Origin: Lonsdalea britannica
GTDB taxonomy: Bacteria; Pseudomonadota; Gammaproteobacteria; Enterobacterales; Enterobacteriaceae
DNA length: 8,506 nt
Assembly: GCF_946477055.1 (NCBI RefSeq)
Contig: NZ_CAMKXG010000159.1
Location: 1 to 8,506 of the forward strand
Direction of reading: 5' to 3'
This document shows, piece after piece, positions 1 to 7,805 of the stretch (position 1 is the stretch's first letter; every line of letters starts with the position of its first letter). A program made the position numbers and the translations under genes. The notes beneath the pieces are model-generated. The model was given only the letters and a program-made list of their open reading frames with translations. It was not told where the DNA came from and made no database searches.

Positions 1-43
1 ACTATCCTCTTCGTCGGCAGCGTCAGATGTGTATAAGAGACAG
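1..43 (+). other. Nextera (Tn5) sequencing adapter left in the assembly
   Basis: This stretch is synthetic library DNA, not genome. Bases 11-43 match the Illumina Nextera Read 1 transposase adapter, and bases 25-43 are the 19-base Tn5 mosaic end, AGATGTGTATAAGAGACAG. Bases 3-10 (TATCCTCT) match a standard Nextera i5 index, and bases 1-2 (AC) fit the end of the P5 oligonucleotide that precedes the index. The order P5 tail, index, adapter, insert is exactly that of a Nextera library molecule. Native sequence therefore starts at base 44, and this is the true end of the contig. Confidence 0.98.
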
Positions 44-1903
44 GTCTCGGTGGAGGATGCCTTGCGCAACCTTGGTGGCGTGACGGTACAAAGCAGCAAC
101 CGCGGCGGCAATACGGTCTACATCCGCGGTTTTAACGTGACGGGCGGTTCCACGGACGGCGTTTCCAATCCCAACAACACCATAAACGGCAGCGCCACCG
201 GCTATTCCAGCATCGACGGCATTGAGCGGGTTGAGGTGCTAAAAGGCCCGCAGGCGGTGCTGGCAGGCAACAGTTCGCCTGCGGGTTCCGTAAACGTGGT
301 GCGTAAAGCGCCCACGGCCGATCCGCTGCATACCTATAAATTCGAGGTGTCAAAATATGGCGAAGTGAAAAACGCCATTGATCTCGGCGGGCCGCTCAAC
401 GACGACAAAACGTTCCGTTACCGTTTTAATGCCTCCACGATGCGGGCGGATAATAGCTTCCCTGACTTTAACGGTAAGCGCGGCGAATATGTGGCCCCGG
501 TACTGGCCTGGGTTACGGATGAGACCCAACTTAAAGTCGGCGCGGAATTCAATACCGGCAGAACGTCTGGGCCAGCGGCGACGATATACAGTAACGGCCG
601 CATCCAGCGGCCAGCGGAATATCGGTTGGGCGACAAGGACAACCACTTTGCCATCAATGCCAAGACCGCTTACTACGAGTTAAACCAGAATATAGCCGGC
701 GACTGGTCTTTTAACAGCAAGGCGACCTATTTAGACAACACAATGAATTACCGCCTGCATGAGATTTATGGGGCGAGCGCCAATGGCACTTTGATTAATC
801 ACGAATTGGCGAATAAGCAGGATCTGAATTCCATCAGTCTGCAAAACGATATTCGCGGCAAAATTGCGTTAGGGCCGATGACCCACAATGTGTTGGTGGG
901 TTATGACTATCAGCGGGCGAAGACCACCAGTTGGGATTTGTACAGTGGCAAGATTTACACCACCGCGAATTATTACGATCCTGACAGTATTTCGTTCCCT
1001 GCCATTCCTGACCCCACCTACCGCTCCTATACCATGCTCCAGTATCAAAAAGGGCTGATTTTGCAGGACCAGATTGATCTCTGGGAGCGTCTGCATTTCC
1101 AGGTGTCGTTCAAGCAGGCCAAATGGTTGCTGCGATCCACCACGGGGACCACCACTACTAAAACGGTGGAGAAAAGCGTCACCCAATGGGTGCCAAGTTA
1201 TGGCGTCAGCTACGACATCACGCCTGAAATCACGGCTTATGCCAACCTGCTGCACAGTTTTGCGACCGTCGGTACGGTCAATACCCGGACGGGGGAACAG
1301 TTAGACCCTTCCACCGGCAAGTCGAAGGAGATCGGGCTTAAATTCAGTTTGTTGGACGACAATCTGACGATCACCACGGCGGCATTCCATATTGAGCAGA
1401 AAAACGTGGTCGTGACTGATATCACCGGGAATGCGATTGGTGCGGAAGGGCGCGAAACCAAAGGGTTTGATTTCGATTTGAACGGCCAGATTTTGCCGGG
1501 CTGGAACATTCTCGCCAGCTATACCTTCGCTCAGCCCAAAGATGCGGATAACAGCTCGGTGACCGGTTCGATCTATCAATCCCGCGTGACGGGGCAGCCC
1601 AAACATACTGGCAGCCTCTGGACGACCTATGAACTGCAAAGCGGGCGGCTCCAGGGGCTTGGCGCTGGCTTCGGCGTGCAGGCGGCCAGCGATACCTGGA
1701 ACGGTTCGACCAATAATTACTTCAAGATCGGCGGTTGGGCGCAAACGGACGCATCGGTTTTCTACCATCAGCCTAAATACACGGTCACGCTGGGCGTAAA
1801 CAACCTGTTCGATCGCGAACTCTACTCTTATTCCTCCACGGCGAATTATATCGGCGTGAAACCGGGCCGTACCGCACGTTTATCCGTGACGTACTCGTTT
1901 TAG
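44..1903 (+). CDS. TonB-dependent siderophore-type receptor, 5'-truncated at contig end
   Basis: This is an outer-membrane receptor that takes up a ligand, typically a ferric siderophore, using energy from TonB-ExbB-ExbD. The 619 native residues start inside the plug domain. Plug landmarks are VYIRGF (about residues 25-30 counted from base 44), the IERVEVLKGP element ending near 69, and the NSSPAGSVNVV stretch that follows, as in FhuA/FpvA-like receptors. The remainder, from about residue 110, is the beta-barrel; NNLFDRELYS lies near residue 585, and the protein ends in ...VTYSF with the terminal aromatic residue used by the BAM machinery. The signal peptide, TonB box and start of the plug are missing because the contig ends here. 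A GTG at base 29 would add five residues (read as MYKRQ), but these are adapter-encoded and not real. The ABC transporter gene begins 12 bases after the stop, suggesting co-transcription. The ligand cannot be named from sequence; any Fur-controlled promoter would lie off the contig. Confidence 0.93.
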   Translation, partial: VSVEDALRNLGGVTVQSSNRGGNTVYIRGFNVTGGSTDGVSNPNNTINGSATGYSSIDGIERVEVLKGPQAVLAGNSSPAGSVNVVRKAPTADPLHTYKFEVSKYGEVKNAIDLGGPLNDDKTFRYRFNASTMRADNSFPDFNGKRGEYVAPVLAWVTDETQLKVGAEFNTGRTSGPAATIYSNGRIQRPAEYRLGDKDNHFAINAKTAYYELNQNIAGDWSFNSKATYLDNTMNYRLHEIYGASANGTLINHELANKQDLNSISLQNDIRGKIALGPMTHNVLVGYDYQRAKTTSWDLYSGKIYTTANYYDPDSISFPAIPDPTYRSYTMLQYQKGLILQDQIDLWERLHFQVSFKQAKWLLRSTTGTTTTKTVEKSVTQWVPSYGVSYDITPEITAYANLLHSFATVGTVNTRTGEQLDPSTGKSKEIGLKFSLLDDNLTITTAAFHIEQKNVVVTDITGNAIGAEGRETKGFDFDLNGQILPGWNILASYTFAQPKDADNSSVTGSIYQSRVTGQPKHTGSLWTTYELQSGRLQGLGAGFGVQAASDTWNGSTNNYFKIGGWAQTDASVFYHQPKYTVTLGVNNLFDRELYSYSSTANYIGVKPGRTARLSVTYSF

Positions 1904-1908
1904 TGTGT

Positions 1909-1913
1909 GGGGA
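1909..1913 (+). promoter_or_regulatory. Likely ribosome binding site choosing the ATG start at 1916
   Basis: GGGGA lies just upstream of ATG 1916, with a short spacing of two to three bases. The in-frame GTG at 1907, three codons earlier, has no purine-rich stretch before it because the preceding bases are the T-rich end of the receptor gene. The ATG is therefore the better start, although the spacing is tighter than usual and the GTG cannot be fully excluded. Confidence 0.4.
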
Positions 1914-1915
1914 AT

Positions 1916-3643
1916 ATGACGACGTCTTCTACTAATCCAGCGCTGTTTGGCGATGTTAAACGGCCGGGCGTGTGGCAATTAATTCGTCCTTTTTGGGTTT
2001 CATCAGAGAAATGGCTGGCCCTGTTATTAATTGCCATTATTTTGACGATTAACTTCAGCAGCACCTACGCCCATGTGGCACTGAATAAGTTGCATGGGCA
2101 GTTAACCGATGCGCTGGTCGCGCTTAACTGGCCGGTGATCAGTACCACGATGCTGGAAAGTCTGGCGATTGGCGTGGTCACGACGTTATTACCGCTGATT
2201 AGCGTATTGGCCATTAACTATCTGACCTTGCGCTGGCGTACCTGGATGACGACCCGCTATGTGGAGCGCTGGACTCGGCGCTCCGCGTATTATCAGTTGG
2301 AGCGAGATAATTTAATCAGCAACGGCGATCAGCGTATTGCGGAAGATATTAATCTCTTTACCGACGTCACGATTAACCTGTCGACCAACATTATTCATGT
2401 GGTGGTTAATACCGTCACGTTCACCATCATTCTTTGGGGGCTGTCGGGCGCGCTATCTATTCCCGTTGGCGATTCGACCGTCTCGATCCCCGGCTACATG
2501 GTCTTTGCCGTTTATCTCTATTCCTTCGCTCATCTTGCGCTGAGCCACTGGTTGGGCAAGGTGCTGATTGGCGTGAATATGAATAAACAGACGGTGGAAG
2601 CGGATTTCCGTTTTCTGGGTATGCAGGTACGTGAAAACGCTGAGCAAATAGCCTTTTTTGGCGGCGGTGAGCGTGAAGGGCGTCGGCTGTTGTCCCGCTT
2701 TGAGCGCGTTCGGGCCAACACCCTGCTGATGATGCGCAAAACGTTTAAGCTGGGTTTTTTCCAAAGTATGTTCGCACAGGTTTTTTCGCCGTTGCCGACG
2801 CTGCTGGCGCTGCCGTTATTGTTGTCCGGAAAAATCACCTTGGGCGGTTTGACTCAGATCAGCCTGGCCTACGGTACGGTGCTTGGTACGCTGGCCTTTT
2901 TCCCTCAGGCTTATCAATCCTTTACTCACTGGATGGCCTTGGCTAATCGGTTACGCGACATGCTCTGGGCGCTGGATAAAGCCCGCGAGCAACCTGCGGG
3001 GATTCGACTGGAAAATCGCGGCGCAGCACTTCATTGCGCGGGGGTCACGCTGCAACGCCCTGACGGCACGGTTCTCGTGCGATTGCCGGACTGGCAGGTT
3101 TCAGCCGGTGAACGCTGGCTGGTGCGGGGGCGTTCGGGTAGCGGAAAAAGTACTCTGCTGCGCGCTTGTGCGGGGCTATGGCCGTTTGGCGAGGGTGACA
3201 TCACTCGCCCGCAGGCTGCTCGCATGCTGTTTTTACCGCAAAAAAGCTATATCCCCGTCGGCACCTTAAAAAGCGCATTGGCCTATCCCGATGAGCCCGA
3301 CGCCTTTACCGACTCGCAATATCGTCAGGCGTTGATAGATTGCTGCCTGGCGGAGCGGGTGGACTCTTTGACGCAGTTCGAGCGCTGGCAGCAGGTGCTG
3401 TCCGGCGGCGAACAGCAGCGGTTGGCGATGGCGCGAGTGCTGCTCCACCGCCCCGATGTGATTTTCCTTGATGAAGCGACCAGCGCGCTGGATCCGGAAA
3501 CGGAAAGTTGTCTCTATCGAGCGCTTATCGAACAGCTGCCCAATAGCACCCTTATCAGTGTGGCCCACCGTGAAACGCTGGAACACTTTCACCCGCATAT
3601 TCTTACCCTGACGCCCGAACAGGGCAGAGGAACGCCATGTTAA
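1916..3643 (+). CDS. SbmA/YddA-like ABC transporter, fused permease and ATPase
   Basis: This is an inner-membrane half-transporter of 575 residues, expected to work as a homodimer. The N-terminal half has about six hydrophobic segments (first at about 33-53) and the loop starting EADFRF at 228-233, followed by RENAEQIAFFGG, typical of the SbmA/BacA and ABCD-type membrane domain. The C-terminal nucleotide-binding domain is complete: Walker A GRSGSGKST at 405-413, Q-loop glutamine 442 in LPQKSYIPVGTLK, signature LSGGEQQR from 495, Walker B with LDEATSALD around 519, and H-loop histidine 551. All ATPase residues are present, so it should hydrolyse ATP, unlike proton-driven SbmA. E. coli YddA (about 560 residues, next to a TonB receptor gene) has the same architecture and is a likely relative; mycobacterial Rv1819c of this group imports hydrophilic compounds. 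Direction and substrate are not shown by sequence; the adjacent receptor favours import. The GTG at 1907 would add three residues. The stop overlaps the next gene by 7 bases. Confidence 0.92.
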   Translation: MTTSSTNPALFGDVKRPGVWQLIRPFWVSSEKWLALLLIAIILTINFSSTYAHVALNKLHGQLTDALVALNWPVISTTMLESLAIGVVTTLLPLISVLAINYLTLRWRTWMTTRYVERWTRRSAYYQLERDNLISNGDQRIAEDINLFTDVTINLSTNIIHVVVNTVTFTIILWGLSGALSIPVGDSTVSIPGYMVFAVYLYSFAHLALSHWLGKVLIGVNMNKQTVEADFRFLGMQVRENAEQIAFFGGGEREGRRLLSRFERVRANTLLMMRKTFKLGFFQSMFAQVFSPLPTLLALPLLLSGKITLGGLTQISLAYGTVLGTLAFFPQAYQSFTHWMALANRLRDMLWALDKAREQPAGIRLENRGAALHCAGVTLQRPDGTVLVRLPDWQVSAGERWLVRGRSGSGKSTLLRACAGLWPFGEGDITRPQAARMLFLPQKSYIPVGTLKSALAYPDEPDAFTDSQYRQALIDCCLAERVDSLTQFERWQQVLSGGEQQRLAMARVLLHRPDVIFLDEATSALDPETESCLYRALIEQLPNSTLISVAHRETLEHFHPHILTLTPEQGRGTPC

Positions 3644-4890
3644 ACACACCCAACGAATTAACCGACGTCAGCCTGGAGGGTTTTCTGGCGGACGCGACCG
3701 TGCCGGTATTGGTCGACCTGTGGGCGCCGTGGTGCGTGCCTTGCCGCACGATGACGCCGATCATCGACACACTGGCGAGAAACAGCGCGGGCAAGCTGCT
3801 GGTGGCCAAAATTGATGTGGAAAAGTATCCGGAGGTCATGACGCGCTTTGGCGTACGGGGTATCCCGACGCTGCTGTTATTCAACGGGGACACACCACCG
3901 GAGCGCCAGGTGGGCGCCCTGTCTCTGGGGCAACTGACCGCCTGGCTGGCCGGGCATCAGGTGGCGATCTCCTCGACGCCAACGATAGGTCATGAGGAAG
4001 CGCTGGCGTGGCCCAGCTTTTATGGCGACGCGGATCTGCATGATTTTCTCGCCCGCCGGACGATAGACCACGCGGCGGCAGGCGCTATCTCGGTGGCGTT
4101 GAGCAGTTTCTGGATTGACGGCAAAGGCACCGCTTCTGCCGCGATGGCGCATCACCCCGACGGTCTGGTCTTTGAACGTATCACCGGCCTGCCGTTAGCG
4201 CTGGGCAGATTGTTCGATGTCTGCGGTTATCTGACGGCGGAGCAGGTGGCGTCGCTGTTTGGGGCGCTGGGCGTCGGCAAAGATTTCCGGCGGGTGCCGC
4301 TCGGGTTTATGCACGCGTGGTTTAGCGAAAGTTCGACGCCGTGGGCCAGCTATCTACGCGATCCGCAGCTGGTGCAGTTGCTGTCACGCTGGCAGATGCT
4401 AAGCGCCGATCGTCTTGCGGGTCGAGAAACCGCGCCCTCCGCCTGGGCGGAGGTGGGCGCACAGGCGGAGGCGCTACTGCCGAGCTACCGGCGTCCGGAC
4501 CGTCATCTGGAACACCTTTTCGCCACACTGCTGCAACTGCTGTCGCCGGTGCCTGCCATCACCGAAGGCGACGCTTGGGGCAACATTGGGAACCACCTCC
4601 ATTGGGCGCAGTTTGAGCATCTGGAAATTCTCTCGGGATGGAGCGATGAAGATCGCGCTACGCCCGGCACGCGTATCGAGTGGTTCAGAGAAAAGGAGCG
4701 GCAGTCCCCAACCGGTCAATTGACTCAGGAGGCGCTAGCCTCGCTTCGGGCAGAATGGCAGGAGGACAACGCGGCGTTTTACGCTAAAGAAAATCAGTTT
4801 CACCACCAGGTTTCGCACCTTTTCTTGCCGGTTAAAGCGCGGATGCAGCAGCAGCTCAACCGTCTTCTGGCCGATGCGCCGGACTTTTAA
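3637..4890 (+). CDS. Thioredoxin-domain protein with large uncharacterised C-terminal region
   Basis: This 417-residue protein starts with a thioredoxin fold (about residues 1-107). The redox motif WCVPC lies at 32-36, with both cysteines present and valine in place of the glycine of canonical WCGPC. The cis-proline is P77 in GVRGIPTLLLF. No signal peptide is visible, so it is probably cytoplasmic and able to reduce or exchange disulfides. Residues from about 115 to 417 are a soluble, tryptophan-rich region that I do not recognise; it includes segments such as HLHWAQFEHLEIL and ends in a charged, probably helical stretch. It does not look like the TPR region of the co-chaperone YbbN/CnoX. AGAGGA at 3626-3631, five bases before the ATG, supports this start. 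The gene overlaps the end of the ABC transporter gene by 7 bases and is followed after 27 bases by tldE, so translation and function are probably coupled. A role in reducing the substrate or protecting a partner of TldD/TldE is inference. Confidence 0.85.
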   Translation: MLNTPNELTDVSLEGFLADATVPVLVDLWAPWCVPCRTMTPIIDTLARNSAGKLLVAKIDVEKYPEVMTRFGVRGIPTLLLFNGDTPPERQVGALSLGQLTAWLAGHQVAISSTPTIGHEEALAWPSFYGDADLHDFLARRTIDHAAAGAISVALSSFWIDGKGTASAAMAHHPDGLVFERITGLPLALGRLFDVCGYLTAEQVASLFGALGVGKDFRRVPLGFMHAWFSESSTPWASYLRDPQLVQLLSRWQMLSADRLAGRETAPSAWAEVGAQAEALLPSYRRPDRHLEHLFATLLQLLSPVPAITEGDAWGNIGNHLHWAQFEHLEILSGWSDEDRATPGTRIEWFREKERQSPTGQLTQEALASLRAEWQEDNAAFYAKENQFHHQVSHLFLPVKARMQQQLNRLLADAPDF

Positions 4891-4917
4891 CCCATCATCC
4901 ATCACCGGGAGGGCCGT

Positions 4918-6267
4918 ATGGCGAACACCTTTGCGCATAGCCAACAGCAGTTGGCGGAACTGGCCGACAGCGTTATTTCGCAGGCGATCCGCGCTGGCGC
5001 TTCCGCCGCGCAGGTGAGTTTTTCCGAGAGCAACGGCCTGTTGATTGAAATGCGGCAGGGGCGGTTGCGGGCGCGCACTCGTGATGCGCAATCCGGCCTG
5101 TCGCTGACGGTTTATCGCGGGCAGCATCAGGGGACGACAAGCACCACTGACTTCTCTCCGGCACGCCTGAGCGAGACCGTTCAGGCCGCCTGCCGTATTG
5201 CAGGTTATACCGGCGAGGACGCTTATGCCGGGTTGCCCGCCGCCGAGTTTCTCTGCTCGTCGCCGAGGGAACTGGATTCATGGCATCCGTGGGCGCTGAC
5301 CGAAGAGGATGCGCAGTCGCTGGCCCAGCGCCTAGAGCACGGCATCGGATCTGCGGGGACCGGCGTGGTGAGCGATGGCGTCTGGGTCCGTTCCGGACAA
5401 TCCCAATGGTATCTGATGAACAGTCAGGGATTCGCCCAAGGCGATCGACAAACCCACCATGTGATGAGCGCTAAAGCGCTGGCCAGAAAGGAAGGGGGCA
5501 GCCAACTGGATTTCAGGTATTCACAGTCTCCGCTCGCGTCGTCGCTGAAAGCGCCGGAGGCGATTGGCCTTTCGGCAGGGCGTGGCGCGCTGGCCGCATT
5601 GGACGTCGCCCCGCTGACCGGCAGTCGCCGCTGCCCGGTGCTGTTTGATCCCCGCAGCGCGCTTTCACTCCTTGAACATCTGATACAGGCCGCTGGCGGC
5701 GCGGCGCTATATCGTCAAAACAGTTTCCTCGCCGATCGCCTCGAACAGCGCATTTTCAGTGAGCATATTCGCATTGAGGAAGATCCGTTTGTCCCTCAGG
5801 GATTGGCCAGCCGGTCATTCGACGGCGATGGCGTGAGCGGCGCGGCGCGAACGGTGGTGGATAACGGCAGGCTGACCGGTTTTTTCCTCTCCGCCTATGC
5901 CGCGCGTCGTCTTGGCATGGCGCCTACCGGCAACGGCTCGGGGCCGGGAAACGTGAGCCTGCGCAGTGCCCGCACCCAGCCCAACGATGATTTCCCCGCG
6001 ATGGTGAAAAAACTCCATACCGGTCTGCTGGTAACCAGTTTCAGCGGCGGCGGGGCACGCCTGATTAACGGGGACTACTCCCGCAGTCTGCGCGGTTTCT
6101 GGGTGGAAGCCGGGGAGATTCGCCATGCGGTCGACGGCGTGACGATAGCCGGCAATCTGGCGGAGATCTTTCGCAGCATTGTCGCCGTCGGTGCCGATGC
6201 GCTGACGCAAGGGGCGCTGACCAGCGGATCCGTATTAATCGACAGCCTGCAGGTGGCGGGGCGCTAA
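4918..6267 (+). CDS. tldE: TldE/PmbA, non-metal-binding partner of the TldD peptidase
   Basis: TldE forms a cytoplasmic heterodimer with TldD. Together they cleave unfolded or modified peptides; in E. coli the pair matures microcin B17 and degrades the CcdA antitoxin. This protein has 449 residues, almost the same as E. coli PmbA (450), and matches it along its length: the N-terminal GLSLTVYRGQHQGTTSTTDFS region, AGGAALYRQNSFLADRL in the middle, and NGDYSR (384-389), GFWVEAGEI (from 393) and TIAGNL (409-414) near the end. As expected for TldE, there is no HExxxH zinc motif, so catalysis depends on TldD. The start is set by a strong GGGAGGG at 4907-4913, four bases before the ATG. tldD follows 17 bases after the stop. 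In E. coli tldD and pmbA are unlinked, so this adjacent pair inside a transport operon is probably an additional, specialised copy. The gene itself shows no damage. Confidence 0.95.
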   Translation: MANTFAHSQQQLAELADSVISQAIRAGASAAQVSFSESNGLLIEMRQGRLRARTRDAQSGLSLTVYRGQHQGTTSTTDFSPARLSETVQAACRIAGYTGEDAYAGLPAAEFLCSSPRELDSWHPWALTEEDAQSLAQRLEHGIGSAGTGVVSDGVWVRSGQSQWYLMNSQGFAQGDRQTHHVMSAKALARKEGGSQLDFRYSQSPLASSLKAPEAIGLSAGRGALAALDVAPLTGSRRCPVLFDPRSALSLLEHLIQAAGGAALYRQNSFLADRLEQRIFSEHIRIEEDPFVPQGLASRSFDGDGVSGAARTVVDNGRLTGFFLSAYAARRLGMAPTGNGSGPGNVSLRSARTQPNDDFPAMVKKLHTGLLVTSFSGGGARLINGDYSRSLRGFWVEAGEIRHAVDGVTIAGNLAEIFRSIVAVGADALTQGALTSGSVLIDSLQVAGR

Positions 6268-6284
6268 TCCAGAAGGGGATTACC

Positions 6285-7742
6285 ATGAGTGAATCAGTCA
6301 CCACATTGCATCTGAAGCAGGCCAAAGGGCAGTTGCTGGAGGCGCACGGCATTACCGATGCCCATTTGCAGGGGATGATGGATCAGGTGCTGGCACACCG
6401 GGTGGACTACGCCGATCTTTTCGTTCAGAGCCTGCGCCGCGAAACCTGGTCGATGGAAAATGGGGTCGTGAAAAGCGGCTCTTTCAATGTCGATCAGGGT
6501 TTCGGCCTCCGCGCGGTAGAAGACGACCAGACGGCCTTCGCGTTTTCGCAGCATATCGACCAGAAGCATCTGCTGGAGGCGGCGCGTTCGGTCAAGACCA
6601 TCGCTGCGCTCGGCCAGCGTTCTCGTCTCGCACTGACTCCCCATGGCGCGCGCCGGCCGAATTTTATCGCCGACGATCCGCTGCTGGCCACGGATGCCGC
6701 ACAGAAAATAAGTCTATTGGAGAACATCAACCGTCTGGCCAGAGAGATCGATCCTCGCGTCGTACAGGTCACCGGCAGTCTGGAATTGACCCATTCGGTT
6801 AACTATATTCTGCGCCACGACCTCTATCAGGCGGCCGATATTCGGCCGATGTTGGTCCTGCGGATGAGCGTGGTCGTTGAGCAAAAAGGCCTCCGCGAGA
6901 CGGCCAGCGCAGGCATCGGCGGGCGCGGCGATTTCACACTCTTTAACGATGATCGCGTGCAGGCTGCGCTGTGTTCTATGGTTCATTCGGCCTTGATCAA
7001 TCTGGAGGCGGTCGCCGCGCCCTCCGGCAGTATGCCGGTGGTGATTGCCGCTGGCTGGCCCGGCATGTTGTTGCATGAAGCGATGGGGCATGGCTTCGAG
7101 GGGGATTTCAACCGTTTGGGGACGTCGGTGTACGCCGGGCGGATTGGTGAGCGGGTAGCGCAACCCGGCGTGAATATCGTCGACGACGGCACCGTGGCGG
7201 GGCAGCGTGGTTCGCTGAACGTGGATGATGAAGGGCATCCGGCTCAATGCACATCGCTGATCGAAGATGGCATTCTGAAAGGCTACATGCATGACAGCTT
7301 GAGTGCGCGCCTGATGAAGTTGCCGCCCACCGGGAATGGCCGCCGTCAGTCTTATGCGCATCTCCCCATGCCGCGCATGACCAATACCTTTATGCGCAAC
7401 GGGCACTACGCCGCGGAGGAGATCATTGCCTCGGTGAAACGTGGTCTGTATCTGGCTGATTTGGGAAGCGGGTAGGTGGATATTGTCAGCGGTCAATACA
7501 GTTTTCAGACTGCGTTGGCCTATCTGATCGAAGACGGAAAGCTCACCACGCCGGTGAAGGGCGCCACCCTGACAGGCAACGGCTCGGAAACCTTGAAATT
7601 AATCAGTATGGTTGGCAACGATCTGGCGCTGGACCGCGGTACTGCGATGTGCGGCAAGGCCGGGCAGAGCGTACCGGTCTGCGTCGGGCAACCCACGCTG
7701 AAGGTGGATAATCTGGTCGTGGGCGGTACGCGGCAGGCGTGA
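6285..7742 (+). pseudogene. tldD: TldD metallopeptidase gene interrupted by an in-frame amber codon
   Basis: TldD is the catalytic, zinc-binding half of the TldD/TldE peptidase. Read through the stop, the frame gives 485 residues, close to the 481 of E. coli TldD, with strong similarity on both sides of the break. The catalytic HExxxH motif is present as HEAMGHGFEGD, with H264, E265 and H269, and PTGNGRR plus SYAHLPMPRMTN follow. At codon 397 (7473-7475) TAG replaces the glutamine of the family's GGGQVD stretch, a single C-to-T change from CAG. Translation should stop at 396 residues. The lost 88 residues include C456 in MCGKAGQ, the equivalent of E. coli Cys454, which coordinates the zinc; the truncated product should be inactive. 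A second cysteine (C464, glycine in E. coli) sits nearby. AAGGGGA at 6273-6279, five bases before the ATG, sets the start. Alternatives to pseudogene are assembly error, amber suppression, or a split product restarted at GTG 7476. Confidence 0.85.
7473..7475 (+). other. Premature TAG (amber) codon within tldD
   Basis: The frame on both sides aligns with TldD without insertion or deletion, so this is a nonsense substitution and not a frameshift. The residue at this place in E. coli TldD is glutamine (GGGQVDITSG, here GSG-stop-VDIVSG). GTG at 7476 follows directly and GGGA at 7463-7466 lies nine bases before it, so termination-coupled restart of the 88-residue tail is possible but unproven. Confidence 0.9.
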
Positions 7743-7777
7743 TGACGTCTCTGAAACCATAACGCATGAGGTGAGTC

Positions 7778-7805
7778 GGCTTGAGCCTATTTCAAGGCTC
7801 ATGCC
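7778..7805 (+). terminator. Hairpin after tldD, possible terminator without a U-tract
   Basis: TGAGCCT at 7782-7788 and AGGCTCA at 7795-7801 form a perfect 7-bp stem around a 6-base loop. After one T-T mismatch the stem continues with GGC (7778-7780) pairing with GCC (7803-7805). It lies 36 bases after the end of the tldD frame, between convergent genes, where a terminator is expected. No run of U follows on either strand (the plus strand continues ATCCCCCC), so it is not a standard intrinsic terminator; it could protect the mRNA 3' end or act with Rho. The rest of the 7743-7930 gap shows no gene. Confidence 0.5.

Noticed and set aside
3637..4890. Assignment of the thioredoxin-domain protein to the co-chaperone YbbN/CnoX
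   Set aside because: It is much longer than YbbN, retains the full CxxC pair, and its C-terminal region shows no obvious TPR pattern.
7473..7475. Programmed recoding of TAG as a non-standard amino acid such as pyrrolysine
   Set aside because: Nothing in the window supports it: no tRNA or recoding element is visible, and relatives have glutamine one transition away, so a simple nonsense mutation explains it better.
6714..7496. Open frame of 260 codons on the minus strand, antisense to tldD
   Set aside because: It lies wholly opposite a well-conserved tldD reading frame; its translation is rich in His, Arg and Gln with no recognisable domain, as expected of an antisense shadow in GC-rich DNA.
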